NCBI GenBank assembly: GCA_028023455.1
Contig: JAQFVV010012671.1
Coordinates: 126,001 to 190,000 of the forward strand
Origin: Epiperipatus broadwayi
Lineage: Eukaryota > Onychophora > Udeonychophora > Euonychophora > Peripatidae
Direction: 5' to 3'
Length of the DNA: 64,000 nt
Made by a program: the position numbers and the translations under genes
The notes under the pieces: generated by a model
Told to the model about the DNA's origin: nothing
The model's input: the letters and a program-made list of their open reading frames with translations, nothing else
The model's database searches: none
Part shown: in pieces, positions 25,150 to 36,627 of the stretch
How the letters are laid out: each line of letters starts with the position of its first letter
Numbering within the stretch: position 1 is the stretch's first letter

Positions 25150-25370
25150 GCAGAATCGTTGGTTAGAGTGTTACTTTAAATTCAATATTCACAAATCTAA
25201 AGATCCTGGTTTGATTCTCAATTAACATTGTCATTGGTCAGTCCAAAAACACCTAAAAAAGAGAATAATTCTGTTAAAAATGTTGTATACTAACCTGTGT
25301 GCTACTACTAACAGTTAAAGGTATTTGGAAAAATTTAAATAGAGTTTGAATTTTTCTAAAAATATTCTAT
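25150..25370 (+). repeat. tRNA-derived SINE, second diverged copy
   Basis: It aligns to the SINE at 84-311: TTGGTTAGAG, a B-box remnant CCTGGTTTGATTCTC, TATACTAACCTGTGTGCTAC, AACAGTTAAAG and the tail AAATTTAAATAGAGTTTGAA. It sits 50 bp downstream of the Penelope-like fragment. Confidence 0.78.
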
Positions 25371-25689
25371 ATTTAATATTGGATGATGGAAATAGTCCAA
25401 TATATAACTACTATTAAAATGTCATCTCTACAACTCTTCAGACACACGTTATTTTTACATCTATGTTTAATTTCAATAAAACTGATATCTTCCAACAAAA
25501 TTGTAAAATATAAAAAACAAATAAATAACATTTAAACAGGTTATTTAGTAACAATCATTATTTTAAAACAAAAAAATGTTCAATAACATTTTGTTATTCT
25601 CTTTATATAATATATTTAGAAGAGCCTATTTCATTTTCAATATTTTGGATAAATTTCCCTAGGATCATTAGCTAGGTATTTTGTAGTAC

Positions 25690-26640
25690 AATTTTTTTTT
25701 ATATAGATTTGACAGGATGCAAGACTTTATTTAATAATTTATAAGAGAGCAAATGCATTAAACTTAAAGATTCAACAAATTAGAGATGTAAAAAAAGGTA
25801 AGACAAGGATGTTGCTTATTTCCTATTTTATATAATATATATTTAGATAAATTGGTCGATAAGGGATAGAATGAGTATTGGGACTAGAAGAAGTCAGTGT
25901 ATCAGATTTGATGATGACATGGCAGGACTTGTAAATAGTAAAATTAAATTTAGCAATATAATAAATAATGTTAATAAAGCTTGTTATATTTTGGGATGAA
26001 AATAAATATAAAAAAAAATTTAAGCATTGAAATTAGATAACTATTTCCAAAATAAACATTGGATTGAAAGTTACAGAACAGGTTAGTGCTTTTAAATATG
26101 CAGAAATTAGGTTAACTAATGCTAGAAGTAGCAACAAAAAAAATTAGAATAAAAATTGCAATGGATAAACAGGTGTTTAATAATAGTAAGACATTTTTAT
26201 ACGATTCACTATGATCATATTTAAAAAAAGATTTATTTAAATGTTTTATTTGGAATATAGTTTTATATCAATCAGAAATGCAGACAGAAAAGTGAGGAAA
26301 AAAGACTAGATTTCAGAAAAAAAAAGATTAATGATTAGCAATGCTGTAAAAAATAAATAAATAAATAAATTATTTATTAAAAATTATCAATAAGAATTGG
26401 ATTGAGCATATAGTTAAGGCAGAGGAATTATAAAAACATACAGGAAACTCAGAAAGTATATAGGAAAAAAAAATAGAAATTGATCAAATGACAAAAAAAA
26501 GTTGAAGAAAATATTATGGATCGATGTCTTTTGGCAAATAACTAATAAGAATTATGAATAGGATAATGCTGCCAGATAATCTGGTTGGTTTCACAAGCGA
26601 GATAAACTAAATACATGGATAAAATTAATGACCCAATCAC
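25690..26640 (+). pseudogene. Decayed LINE reverse transcriptase, 3' half (family L-C)
   Basis: It reads VRQGCCLFPILYNIYLDKLV (about 25797-25856), then RFDDDMAGLVNSKIKFSNII (about 25904-25963), which is the catalytic F-A-D-D-M-A block with Ala changed to Asp. NNVNKACYI and a stop follow, with K-I-N-I-K-K next, and much further on the remnant KSEEKRLDF of the post-RT domain. This is the jockey/CR1/RTE-like type that ends with L-Y-G-S-E-T-W-T-L-R-K. It differs from families L-A and L-B. Several stops and frameshifts make it non-functional. Confidence 0.8.
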
Positions 26641-27002
26641 AACTATGATAAAAATTTCTATATGCACAGCGTGTTGGTCATTCATTAAAAACTATATTTT
26701 GCATATTTAAATGATAGTTTACCATTGATTAATTCATTCTAAATTATTCCATAAATATCAAAAATAGTGGAATTCAAAAAACTTCTATTCTTGTTTTACT
26801 ATCTGGATTTAAATAAATTAAAAGAGAATGTAATATTTTCCGGCTTAGTGGTATTATTTTTTAAAAATTATTTATTATATCTTGTGATTTATGATTTTAG
26901 TAAATAATTACAATGAAATATTCTTCTTTATTTACTTCTAGTGAAAGTGGATCTAATATTTCTTTCATTCTTTTTTTTTTTTTTGTTAAACTATATATAT
27001 AT

Positions 27003-27612
27003 AATTTAGACAGTAAGGCTTTTTCATCCTAAGACATGTGCTGTACTGTTTTTATAATAACTTAACGATGTCTTGTTGAGTATTGAGAAACTCTCAAACT
27101 AAGACACAAAATAAAGACTTTAGAAAAGATAAGAGCGTCCATTTTATCTTTAAACTTATTTTCTAGTTATATAGGCCAATCTAAAGCATCTCAGTTTAAA
27201 AGTGTGAAGATGTTTATTCCCTTTACATCCATTATTTTCTTTCTGCATATTAACTCTCACAAAATCTTTAGATTTGCTATGTGTTAATGCTATATTAGAT
27301 ATTATGTAATATTTAATTTTATTTGCTAGCATAAAGATAGTATGTAATTTAGATGGTAAGATTTTGCGAGAATTAATACGCAGAAAAAAAATAATGGAAG
27401 TAAAGTGAATAGAGAAATATCTTCATACTCTTAAACTGAGATGCTTTAGATTGGCCTAAAGATAAGGCAGCTGATCTTTCCTTTTCTAAAGTCTCTATCT
27501 TGTGTCTTTGTTCAAGAGTTTCCTCAATCCTCAACAAGACATTGCTGAGATATTATAAAAACAATACAGCATATGTATTAGGATGAAAAATCATTACTGT
27601 CTAAATTACATA
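27003..27612. repeat. Foldback element FB3 with arms of about 200 bp
   Basis: The left arm (27003-27207) runs from AATTTAGACAGTAA through CATCCTAAGACATGTGCTGT to GGCCAATCTAAAGCATCTCA. The right arm (27421-27612) is its reverse complement with indels, containing TGAGATGCTTTAGATTGGCC and ATACAGCATATGTATTAGGA and ending at ACTGTCTAAATT. Between the arms, near 27325-27357, a further copy of the end sequence (GATAGTATGTAATTTAGATG) lies in the same orientation as the left end. Non-coding. Confidence 0.82.
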
Positions 27613-27649
27613 CTATCTCTGTGCTAGCAAGGTAAAATTAAGTATTATG

Positions 27650-29860
27650 TATTGTAACGATATACATATGCCATTACATTATTTTAAAATTAAAATAAAA
27701 ACAAGATCGTAAATAAAAATTGATTTTACTAAAAAACTAAAAGCCAAAAATTAAAAGAGTTATGTTAACTTGTATATATTACACAGATGGAAAACTTTGA
27801 AACTATTTTTTTATTTTAAAAAAAGTATTTTTTTGTAAAAAAAAGTAAAGATTGATATTTTTGAAAATAGAAATAAATGATTTCTATCATGTTTAATCTT
27901 AGAAAATGGAAATGATTATTTTATTAATTAAATGATTGTTTTAAAGCAAACTAGCTCTTGGGGCACTTAAATAATTAAAAAGGTCAGATAAGAGAAAAAA
28001 TTAGATTGACCAATGCAAGCACGAAACCACAGCGAGTACCGTAAATGAAACATTAGAGTCAGTGACATCATGCTAGATCGATCTCTTGAATTTCTGATAA
28101 GAGGATCATAAAAGTATAAAAGGCAAGATAATTGTTGTTGCAGGATTCTGACTATTAAGCTATATATGAACGGTAGCTGTATTACAGACTTCACTATGTA
28201 GGAGTCTTGCAATAGATTTAATTTCCTTTGCATGCACCAGCTGAGGCCTCCCAACGACAGTCCCTGACCAAATGAATGGATTGTAGCAGTTATGTCTCCA
28301 AAGAACTATTAGCAAACAATAGGATCAGCAAGAACTTCCATAAACTGAATGAAATCTGGAGGAGTCATCAAAATCAAAGGGGAAATATAAACTTTTACCA
28401 ACTGAACTTTCTTTTAAATAAATATATATTCAATAAGTAGGCAACCCGTAAAAAAAAAATAATAATAATATAAATAAATGGACTCTTATCTGACCAAGAA
28501 TAAAACTCTAAACCAATTATTATTTATTTTATATAAGTTTGCTAATTCAGTCATTTCCATTTTTCTTTTTTTTTGTTTATGTATTTAACTAGGTTATTTA
28601 TTTTTATCTGTTAACTAAAATGTATTAAATTTAAGTTGGGTGTAGATAGCTACATAGATTCATTAACGTTTAGTTTTTTTATTTTTTATTTTCATATGCG
28701 TGAAATATAGATATATCGGTAAATATGACACCTCATCCTGAGTGTCCAAACATATTTACTGGTATATCTTTTAAGTTATTGTTGTCAATGCGGCACCTTA
28801 TGATGAGTGCCATTGGGTTTAGTTTATTGTAAATTTCCCTCAGCAATTCTCAATTAATAACTTTTACATTTTAATCATTTATGTTTATTTTGAAGGGGTT
28901 TAATTTCAGGCTATTTGTTATGTAGTTAGGTTGATGCTGATGGAGGATATATGGGGTTTATATCAATGTAATGTGAAGTGTGTTTAGCATACAGGGCAAA
29001 GTCCAATTGAATGCATGACCCAAAGATGTAGTCATTGCATTGCAATGGACGCAGACATATTTCCTGTGACATTGACCCCTTTTAGCTCTGTGGATAGGGA
29101 CTATAAGTCGACAGATAGACAACTCTCCCCCCATACGAAGCATTTCTTTTAAATATTATATGCATGATTCCTTCGCCAGACAGACACACATTCCTGTACT
29201 GGATGAGGATCATGTCCTACAAATAATATCATGCGGCAGATGCACATTCCTGACAGCGTGGTTTTATGCTAGCATCTTCATATTGCATTGATTGCATCTG
29301 TATATCAGGAAGCAGGCATTGGGTTGGCTATGAACTTTTAGTCTGAGTTTGAATGTTTGTTTTTTGAAAAGTTTTTAAATGAGTAATCTATGTAGCATAT
29401 CTTTATCCAACATTATAAAACAAACTTCTATAAAATGTCCATCTGTGCGGACTTTCTTAAATAATAATTTAAATTTAAAAAAAAAAAATCTAAATTTAAA
29501 ATTAATATTAAAATCAAGATAAATTTATTCCTCAATTTTAAATACTTATATATGAGCATTAATACATGTTTCTTTGTGTGTGTTATTACTGGCAGTGGCT
29601 TATTATTTTTTTTTTTCAATATTAAAAATTTATTTTTGATTTCAAATCTTTCTTGAATGAAGTGTTGAATAAGTACCTATTATAAATCTCTGTGTCCCCT
29701 TGAACTAATGGCATGGGCTAACGGTCAATATAAAATAAAATTTGGATCTTAACACTAAGTATCTGCCTACTATATAAATTTTCCAGGTTCGAAAGGCCTA
29801 GTGGCGCCTTGTACGACAGATACGGTAAGACTCCACATTCACCCCGACCGTTATAATATA
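27650..29860. other. Mixed intron stretch, less AT-rich from 28.0 kb, unassigned
   Basis: 27960-28390 and 28900-29340 are richer in GC than their surroundings and contain short minus-strand frames (28254-27967, 29143-28958) that I cannot assign. The end at 29849-29866 (GACCGTTATAATATATAT) nearly copies the right edge at 22222-22235, so this may be a decayed LTR-like unit. A TGGCGCC lies at about 29802. The two halves of 28725-28815 are imperfect repeats of one another (CACCTCATCCTGAGTG and CACCTTATGATGAGTG). Confidence 0.35.
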
Positions 29861-29866
29861 TATATA

Positions 29867-31093
29867 TTTAGTTATTTAATGATAAAAACGTTTTTTTTCC
29901 TAATTATAATTACAATAAAGAATTCTGCAATATTAGTAGAGTTTAGACTTCTTTGTTCAATCAAAAAAGTGCTCCTAGGCTTTCAATACTAAAATAATCA
30001 TATAAAAAATAGCATCTGGCTGATAATTCTTAAATTTAGAATCCACTAAAGATAAATTATACTAAAAGGCGGGCTAATTTTTTCATTAATATTTTAATTA
30101 GAATGCAAAATATATTATTTATATTATTTGAAGGTTTAATTATTCTAGATGCAAATAAAGAACATCAACAAATAATCAGAAACTCAATATTAGCTTTGTT
30201 CTAAAAATAGATTAATCGAAATGCAACATATCTAATTTTGACTGAAGTCTTTTATGATTTTTCTGAATAGTAAACAATTTTTTTTTCTGTCAAAATTGCA
30301 TTCTATATATATGATTTTGTGTTTAGGACTAAAAACTAATTTTGTTTTACTATTTTATAGTATGAACATCACTCAAATTTGTCTTTTTAACAAATGATAT
30401 TCTAATATTTCAAATGATGCACTTTGATCCATCTTACACAATTAAAATCTACACCAAAAAACAAGGAATTCACTTAACTAAAATTTGTCTTTTCTTTTTT
30501 TCTTTTCAGTAGCTCTAGATTCATAATTTTATAACTGAACTTTGACATTTCCATGAAAATAACAAAATCAAGTAATCCTATTTGATTTTTTTTTTTCTTA
30601 ACATTTGTATGATCTTAATCTTGATACAGATGATATTGCTCAGCTTTATTCAATTTTTATTTATTTATACTTTTCATGATACTCAATTATGAAATTTATT
30701 AGAGAGTGACCTTCATTTAACTATATTCTTTGTGATATACTTTTAAAAGCTACATACACTAGTAGCAATAATTAGCAATAATTTTTATTTACAAAAATAA
30801 TTTCATATACTTGTAAGCATTCAAGAAAATGAAATAAAAACCCCAAAACAGTTTTGTATATGAAAATAAGATTTAAAAAAAACAAAAAAGAGAGAGAAGA
30901 TAATTAGCAGAGGGGAAGAAATAGGACAAAGAAATTTATGATAATAGAAGAAATATTTTTCCTATGAACTTTCAATTAATAAAGTAAATGTGTAATGTAA
31001 ATTAATACTTGCAATAGATAAGCTTCAATTATAGATTAGGATTAAATAGCTGACTATAAGTAGAATGCACATATAATTATACTAAACATATAT
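29867..31093. other. AT-rich intron stretch, no feature seen
   Basis: Poly-T tracts and short frames only; no gene or repeat supported. Confidence 0.45.
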
Positions 31094-31318
31094 ATATTGT
31101 AACAGTATGGAGGTGTTAGGGATGACGTAGGGTGATGGCAATTATCTTCACTAGAAGTCAACGTATAGAATTTAACATAATATTTAATATATAAAATAAT
31201 ATAAGTAATGTTATATATTAAATAATATAGAAGTAATGAGCATGAGCATATATATTGTGCGAGGCACGTTTGATGTTGCCAAGCCCAAGATAATGTTAAA
31301 CAAATTAATGGCCGAAAA

Positions 31319-31833
31319 AACCATCAAACATCACATGATCATCATTTCTATACTAGCACATAATTTGTTGTACACAAAGGCAAAACTCCCCATACAGTAG
31401 TGCCACCCTGTGCCAAACAGAGTAATCAATGGATGCCAGAAGGCTTGTGCATAAAATCCCTATCTAGTGCCTACTCATCCAATATCCCCAGACTAGTTTC
31501 TGGCTTGTGGCCATCATCAGTGAGGAGCCTTGGATCTGAGAGCACTGCACCTAGATCTTAGGATCTAATGCAACCCTCCAGCATTAGATCCTAAGATCTA
31601 GTTGCAGTGCTCTCAGATCTAAAGCTCCTCACTGACCATAGCCACAAGCCAGAAACTGGTCAGGGGATATTGGATGAGTAGGCACTAGATAGGAATTTTA
31701 TGCACAAGCCTTCTGGCATCCATTGATTACTCTGTTTGGCACAGGGTGGCACTACTGTATGGGGATTTTTGCCTTTGTTTACAACAAATTATGTGCTAGT
31801 ATAGAGATGGTGATCATGTGATGTTTGATGGTT
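31319..31833. repeat. Large palindrome of the FB1 foldback family
   Basis: Arms of about 255 bp meet at about 31576 with a loop of about 10 bp. The left arm runs from AACCATCAAACATCACATGA through CCCCATACAGTAGTGCCACC to GATCTTAGGATCTAATGC. The right arm mirrors it with few mismatches (GCATTAGATCCTAAGATCTA ... GGTGGCACTACTGTATGGGG ... GATGTTTGATGGTT). The near identity of the arms points to a young or gene-converted structure. Confidence 0.9.
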
Positions 31834-32240
31834 TAACACCAATCCTGCCTAATAGGATAGTGGTGGCTATGGTTATTTAAGAGCCAAAGACACCAAAATG
31901 TATGGGTGCTGAATTGAGTTCAGACCCATATGACTATATAAGCTATTGAGCTTAGATTGAAGATATTAACAATGTTTTCAATTTCATTCTCATAGTTTTG
32001 TAGTAAAGTAGAGTTAAAAGGTGGCTGCTGGAGGGTTGCATTAGATCCTAAGATCTAGGTGCAGTGCTCTCAGATCCAAGGCTCCTCACTGATGATGGCC
32101 ACAAGCCAGAAACTAGTCTGGGGATATTGGATGAGTAGGCACTAGATAGGGATTTTATGCACAAGCCTTCTGGCATCCATTGATTACTCTGTTTCCACAG
32201 GGTGGCACTACTGTATGGGGGGTTTTGCCTTTGTTTATAA
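31834..32240. repeat. FB1 centre and third arm copy
   Basis: 31870-32010 is the FB1 central region, as at 1190-1480. 32018-32236 is a third arm copy in the same orientation as the right arm of the palindrome (GGTTGCATTAGATCCTAAGA ... GGCATCCATTGATTACTCTG). The whole block looks like one complete FB1 element (31580-32240 reversed) plus an extra inverted arm. Confidence 0.8.
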
Positions 32241-34554
32241 TCAAACTTGTTATAAATTAAGAGAGAGAACTGTGGCTATAACATAAACTCACACACATAT
32301 CTGATTAAATCCAATATTTAAAGGCTTAGAAATATGTATTTGTAATTTTTTTTTTTTAGAAGAAAAAGAAACGCCAAAATGTATTTATAATTTTAAATAT
32401 TTTTGTTTGTTAAAAAAACGGCGTCTATTTAACAAATTGTGATTCTGTATTTATTTTTTTTGAGTGTTTACAACCAATGTAAAAAGGGAAATTTGAAATA
32501 TTACTATTTGCAACTAGGTTTAAAATAATTTTAAAATCGAAGTTTTAATGGTTGTTTTTCTCTTCAGTTGCATTTGAGCAAGAGAGGGGGGGGTCATTGT
32601 CTTAAATTTAAGAAAAGCCTAAAGGTATTCTGATTTCCTGTCCATTCTAAACTAATTTCAACTGAACAAAAAGAACTTAATTAAACTTGTGATAATGCTG
32701 GGAGAGAGGAATGTCCAATTTAAGTGAAATATATATTTTTTTAGACTTCGATTGTATAATGTAATTACTAAAAAAGGAAAATGATGTTATCATTCATTAA
32801 AATTTTCATTAATGATATTGTGATCTGAATGGAGATAAAAAACTAATTGGAAATAATTTTTTAAAAAAAAAAGCACTTGGGCGATTGCATTGGAAGGTTT
32901 CATGAATCGTCTAAACCAATTAGTAAAACCAAAAAAAAAAGATTTAATTAATTGATTTTTCTTTCTTGGGGGGGGATACCTGAATTGAGGGGGTATTGAA
33001 GAGATAATAGTTCTGTTCTGAAGTTATGAGAGGGGGCAGTTCATCTTTGTTTTTCAAAGGCAAATCTTATTAGGAGCCTAAGTCTAATATTATTGTTAAG
33101 CTAATGCTGTTAATGGAACCACATGAAGTCTTGAAACCTTTTGAGTAAGCATGCTGATTCTGATTCATCCTAATCCATGGCATTTATGCTAATTAAAAAT
33201 TCATTCAGTCATTCTGAACCAACAGACAGTAATTCATGCAGTCATTTAAATAATCATTCGAGCAGTTAACCCAGTCAGTAGTCAACGATTAAAACATAGG
33301 ACGATTAAGTGGCGTAGAGTAACGTCAGTTATCTAGCCAACTATTGGAAAGCTAAATGAGCCGATGATTATTCCACCATATACTCAGTTGATACCGATGG
33401 AAGTTTAATTGCAACACGTCATTGGAGCCTGTAATTAACCCAGAATTTGTAAAACAAGAAAAGACTGTTTATAGTGTGTAATATCCGTTGTCCAGCCTAA
33501 AGATGCAAATCAAGCACTTTCCTGTATATAGAATGATTATGGGGTAGAAGCCCACTTCAGCACGTCCGTCCAGCTCCACTCCTGTCGTCCCACAGAATGT
33601 AAACGCCGAGATTCAAACACCAAGGTGATGATGATGAATTCTATGAACTTGTGCCGCAATCAAGTCCAGCCCTTATTGCAGTAGATGAACATATAATCCA
33701 CAGATCACTATTTCATGTATTAGTTATTTAATCCATTTTATTTTATTATAAAAGAAATTTTCCTTTATTTAGTTTAATGATTGCTTTGACAAGTATTTCT
33801 TTATGATTATAGTTTTGTTTTATTAAAATGATTTATGTCGTGTGTAATATTCGTTTGTATATTTAATCAATCTGGGAATATTAATTTTGTATTCATATTA
33901 TAAATGGTATGGGATAAAGGGCTAATAAAATATTTATATTATAATTCTAAAGTGACTACCACCATATATTTTTTATTCTTTACCACCATATATTTTTTAT
34001 TCTTTTTTGTCTTTTACTTTCTCTAATTATATTATTAATTAATTGTGTGAGTTTTCCGATCCCCATTCTTTTAACTGAAAATAGAGTACACTGAGCTAGC
34101 AAATGGGAAATCATCTTACCGGGTCTTAAATCTTTATTTATAACGAGGATAATTGTTTATTAATTTTGTTTGAATAATTATTTATATTCATATATGCCCA
34201 ATAATAATTGAAATTGCATATCCTTCAGGAGGAAAATTAGTTTTTCTTCTGGGAGTGGCACGAAGGATTGGTTTAGAGTCATCCCCCAAAGATATGTAAG
34301 AATCAATCTTTTTATAAGTATCTTCTGTGTCCGTAATAATATTATGGTAAAGTATTTAAATTTCTCCTTATTCCGGCATGTTGCCATATTTCTTTTCATG
34401 TTCAATTTGTGCGCATGCTCATATTAATGGAATGAGCGGTTGACCAGTACAATATATAATGACTCAACACAGCTAACTATCTTAAGTATAAGCATAATTA
34501 ACTATAAGTTCACCAGCATTATAAATAAGTATAACTCACTTATCATCATGAATG

Positions 34555-34690
34555 ATTAACAGTAAAAGACATCAAGTCAATCTTGTGACTGGATTCGAAC
34601 TGGATCTTCTGTAGACCAGCCTAACTATTTAGCCTTCGCCAGCTTGGGGCAATTATTTAAACATTAATTTGGATGCACAAACTTAAGTGC
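34555..34690 (-). repeat. tRNA-like SINE head within LT1 copy A
   Basis: The minus strand reads CCCCAAGCTGGCGAAGGCTA, then a B-box-like AGTTCGAATCCAGTCAC near 34605-34590. This resembles a tRNA promoter with A and B boxes. The same piece recurs at 41035-41215 in copy B, so it was in LT1 before the two copies diverged, or is part of LT1 itself. It is not a functional tRNA gene, because no cloverleaf can be drawn. Confidence 0.5.
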
Positions 34691-35173
34691 TGATCCATCA
34701 GAATATATATAATAAAAACAATAATGCTGGGATATTAAAACATGCTGACCATCACCACTGTTCTGGCCACTTAGTACCATTAATGTACTTGCCAACTATA
34801 AACTTAAATTCTGATAAATATCAAACTGAATAAAATGTAGTGCATGAACATTAAAGATTATTCTCTTTGTGCCAATCCAGGAGGATCATCATCAACTGGA
34901 TGCCCATAAACACTAATATACAGCCCTTTCATATAAGAGATCGTTATGCACGAATCTAGCTCAGAGCTCTATAACTTATTGTGAACAAGAGATGATGCAA
35001 CATATAATATTCTAACTATTTAAAATTAAATTTACTGAAATAATTTTAATAATGAAATATAAGTTTATTAATAACAATAATAAAAAACAAATTAAATAAA
35101 CACCTGCAGAATTCGGCTATACACATATAAGCCTTCTGATTTCAAGTTATTACATTGTAATTTACATATATGA

Positions 35174-36627
35174 TCCATAGAGGATTTGAACTCAGATTTT
35201 CAAGCACCCTTCAACTATCCACACTATCTCATACAACTGATACACATGACCACACACATGTAGAAAAGATTAATAATCACCAATATACGTATTTCATGCT
35301 GCTAAACCAACACTCATCAGTTGGTCCAGATTATCATCTCTCACACATATATATAATCAATGCTCAGTTTATATTAAGATAGCAAATCTTCATACTTTAA
35401 TGGACAGGCTTCAATCCACTGCAACCTCCAACTTTTCAGCCATCCATATTATTGAAAATCTGATGATGAAACTCAAATCCCATGCTGATGCTAATATTTT
35501 TGCCATGCCCATGTTGACCTGAAGTCACTCTGACCCCTCAAGTATAGGACAATATCCATTAAATACATATAAGAGAGATGGACAGGATACAAGCTTGATA
35601 TGTAAATATTTGAAAACCAGGCACTCTTCACAAATCTGGGAGCTTAATTGTAAGCATAGAGGATTTGAACTCAGATTTTTAAGCACCCTTCAACTATCCA
35701 CACTATCTCATACAACTGATACACATGACCACACACATGTAGAAAAGATTAATAATCACCAATATATGTATTTCATGCTAAACCAGCACTCATCAGTTGG
35801 TCCAGATTATCATCTCTCACACACATATATAATCAATGCTCAGTTTATATTAAGATAGCAAATCTTCATACTTTAATGGACAGGCTTTAATCCACTGCAA
35901 CCTCCAACTTTTCAGCCATCCATATCATTGAAAATCTGATGATGATAATCTGGACCAACTGATGAGTGCTGATTTAGCATGAAATACGTATATTGGTGAT
36001 TATTAATCTTTTCTACATGTGTGTGGTCATGTGTATCAGTTGTATGAGATAGTGTGGATAGTTGAAGGGTGCTTGAAAATCTGAGTTCAAATCCTCTATA
36101 CTTACAATTAAGCTCCCAGGTTTGTGAAGAGGGCCTGGTTTTCAAATATTTACATATCAAGCTTGTATCCTGTCCATCCCTCTTATATGTATTTAATGGA
36201 TATTGTCCTATACATGAGGGGTCAGAGTGACTTCATGTCAACTTGGTCATGGCAATAATATTAGCATCAGCATGGGATTTGCGTTTCATCATCAGATTTT
36301 CAATGATATGGATGGCTGAAAAGTTGGAGGTTGCAGTGGATTGAAGCCTGTCCATTAAAGTATGAAGATTTGCTATCTTAATATAAAATGAGCATTGATT
36401 ATATATATGTGTGAGAGATGATAATCTGGACCAACTGATGTGTGCTAGTTTAGCACGAAATATTTATATTGGTGATTATTAATCTTTTCTACATGTGTGT
36501 GGTCATGTGTATCAGTTGTATGAGATAGTGTGGATAGTTGAAGGGTGCTTGAAAATCTGAGTTCAAATCCTCTATACTTACAATTAAGCTCCCAGGTTTG
36601 TGAAGAGTGCCTAGTTTTCAAATATTT
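35174..36627. mobile_element. MITE-A palindromic composite inserted in LT1, 8 bp target repeat
   Basis: Two plus-oriented copies of the MITE-A half (from about 35174 and about 35594) are followed by two minus-oriented copies, meeting at about 35940. The result is a palindrome of about 700 bp per arm. Both sides carry CACACACATGTAGAAAAGAT, ATTTTCAAGCACCCTTCAAC (or variant), GTTGGTCCAGATTATCATCT and GCTCCCAG/CTGGGAGC at mirrored places. ATATATGA flanks both ends (35166-35173, 36628-36635). Copy B of LT1 has no insert here, and its sequence runs on across the site. An 8 bp repeat would fit hAT-type transposition, though the site is low-complexity. Short open frames in this block are repeat sequence, not genes. 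Confidence 0.78.

Larger units (their letters stand above)
31256..34451 (+). mobile_element. LTR-like unit LT2 nested in copy A of LT1
   Basis: The edges are ATAT|TGTGCGAGGC (31252-31265) and GACCAGTACA|ATAT (34442-34455). The homologous unit at 40411-43382 lacks this whole segment, which independently shows that it is an insertion. It contains the FB1 foldback block at 31319-32240. A less AT-rich part (33100-33720) has a TATA-like TGTATATAGAATG near 33522 and AATAAAATATTT near 33925, in plus orientation, as expected of an LTR. Without the foldback it is about 2.3 kb. A 23 bp direct repeat ACCACCATATATTTTTTATT(CTT) occurs twice at 33959-34008. No protein is recognised. Confidence 0.55.
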
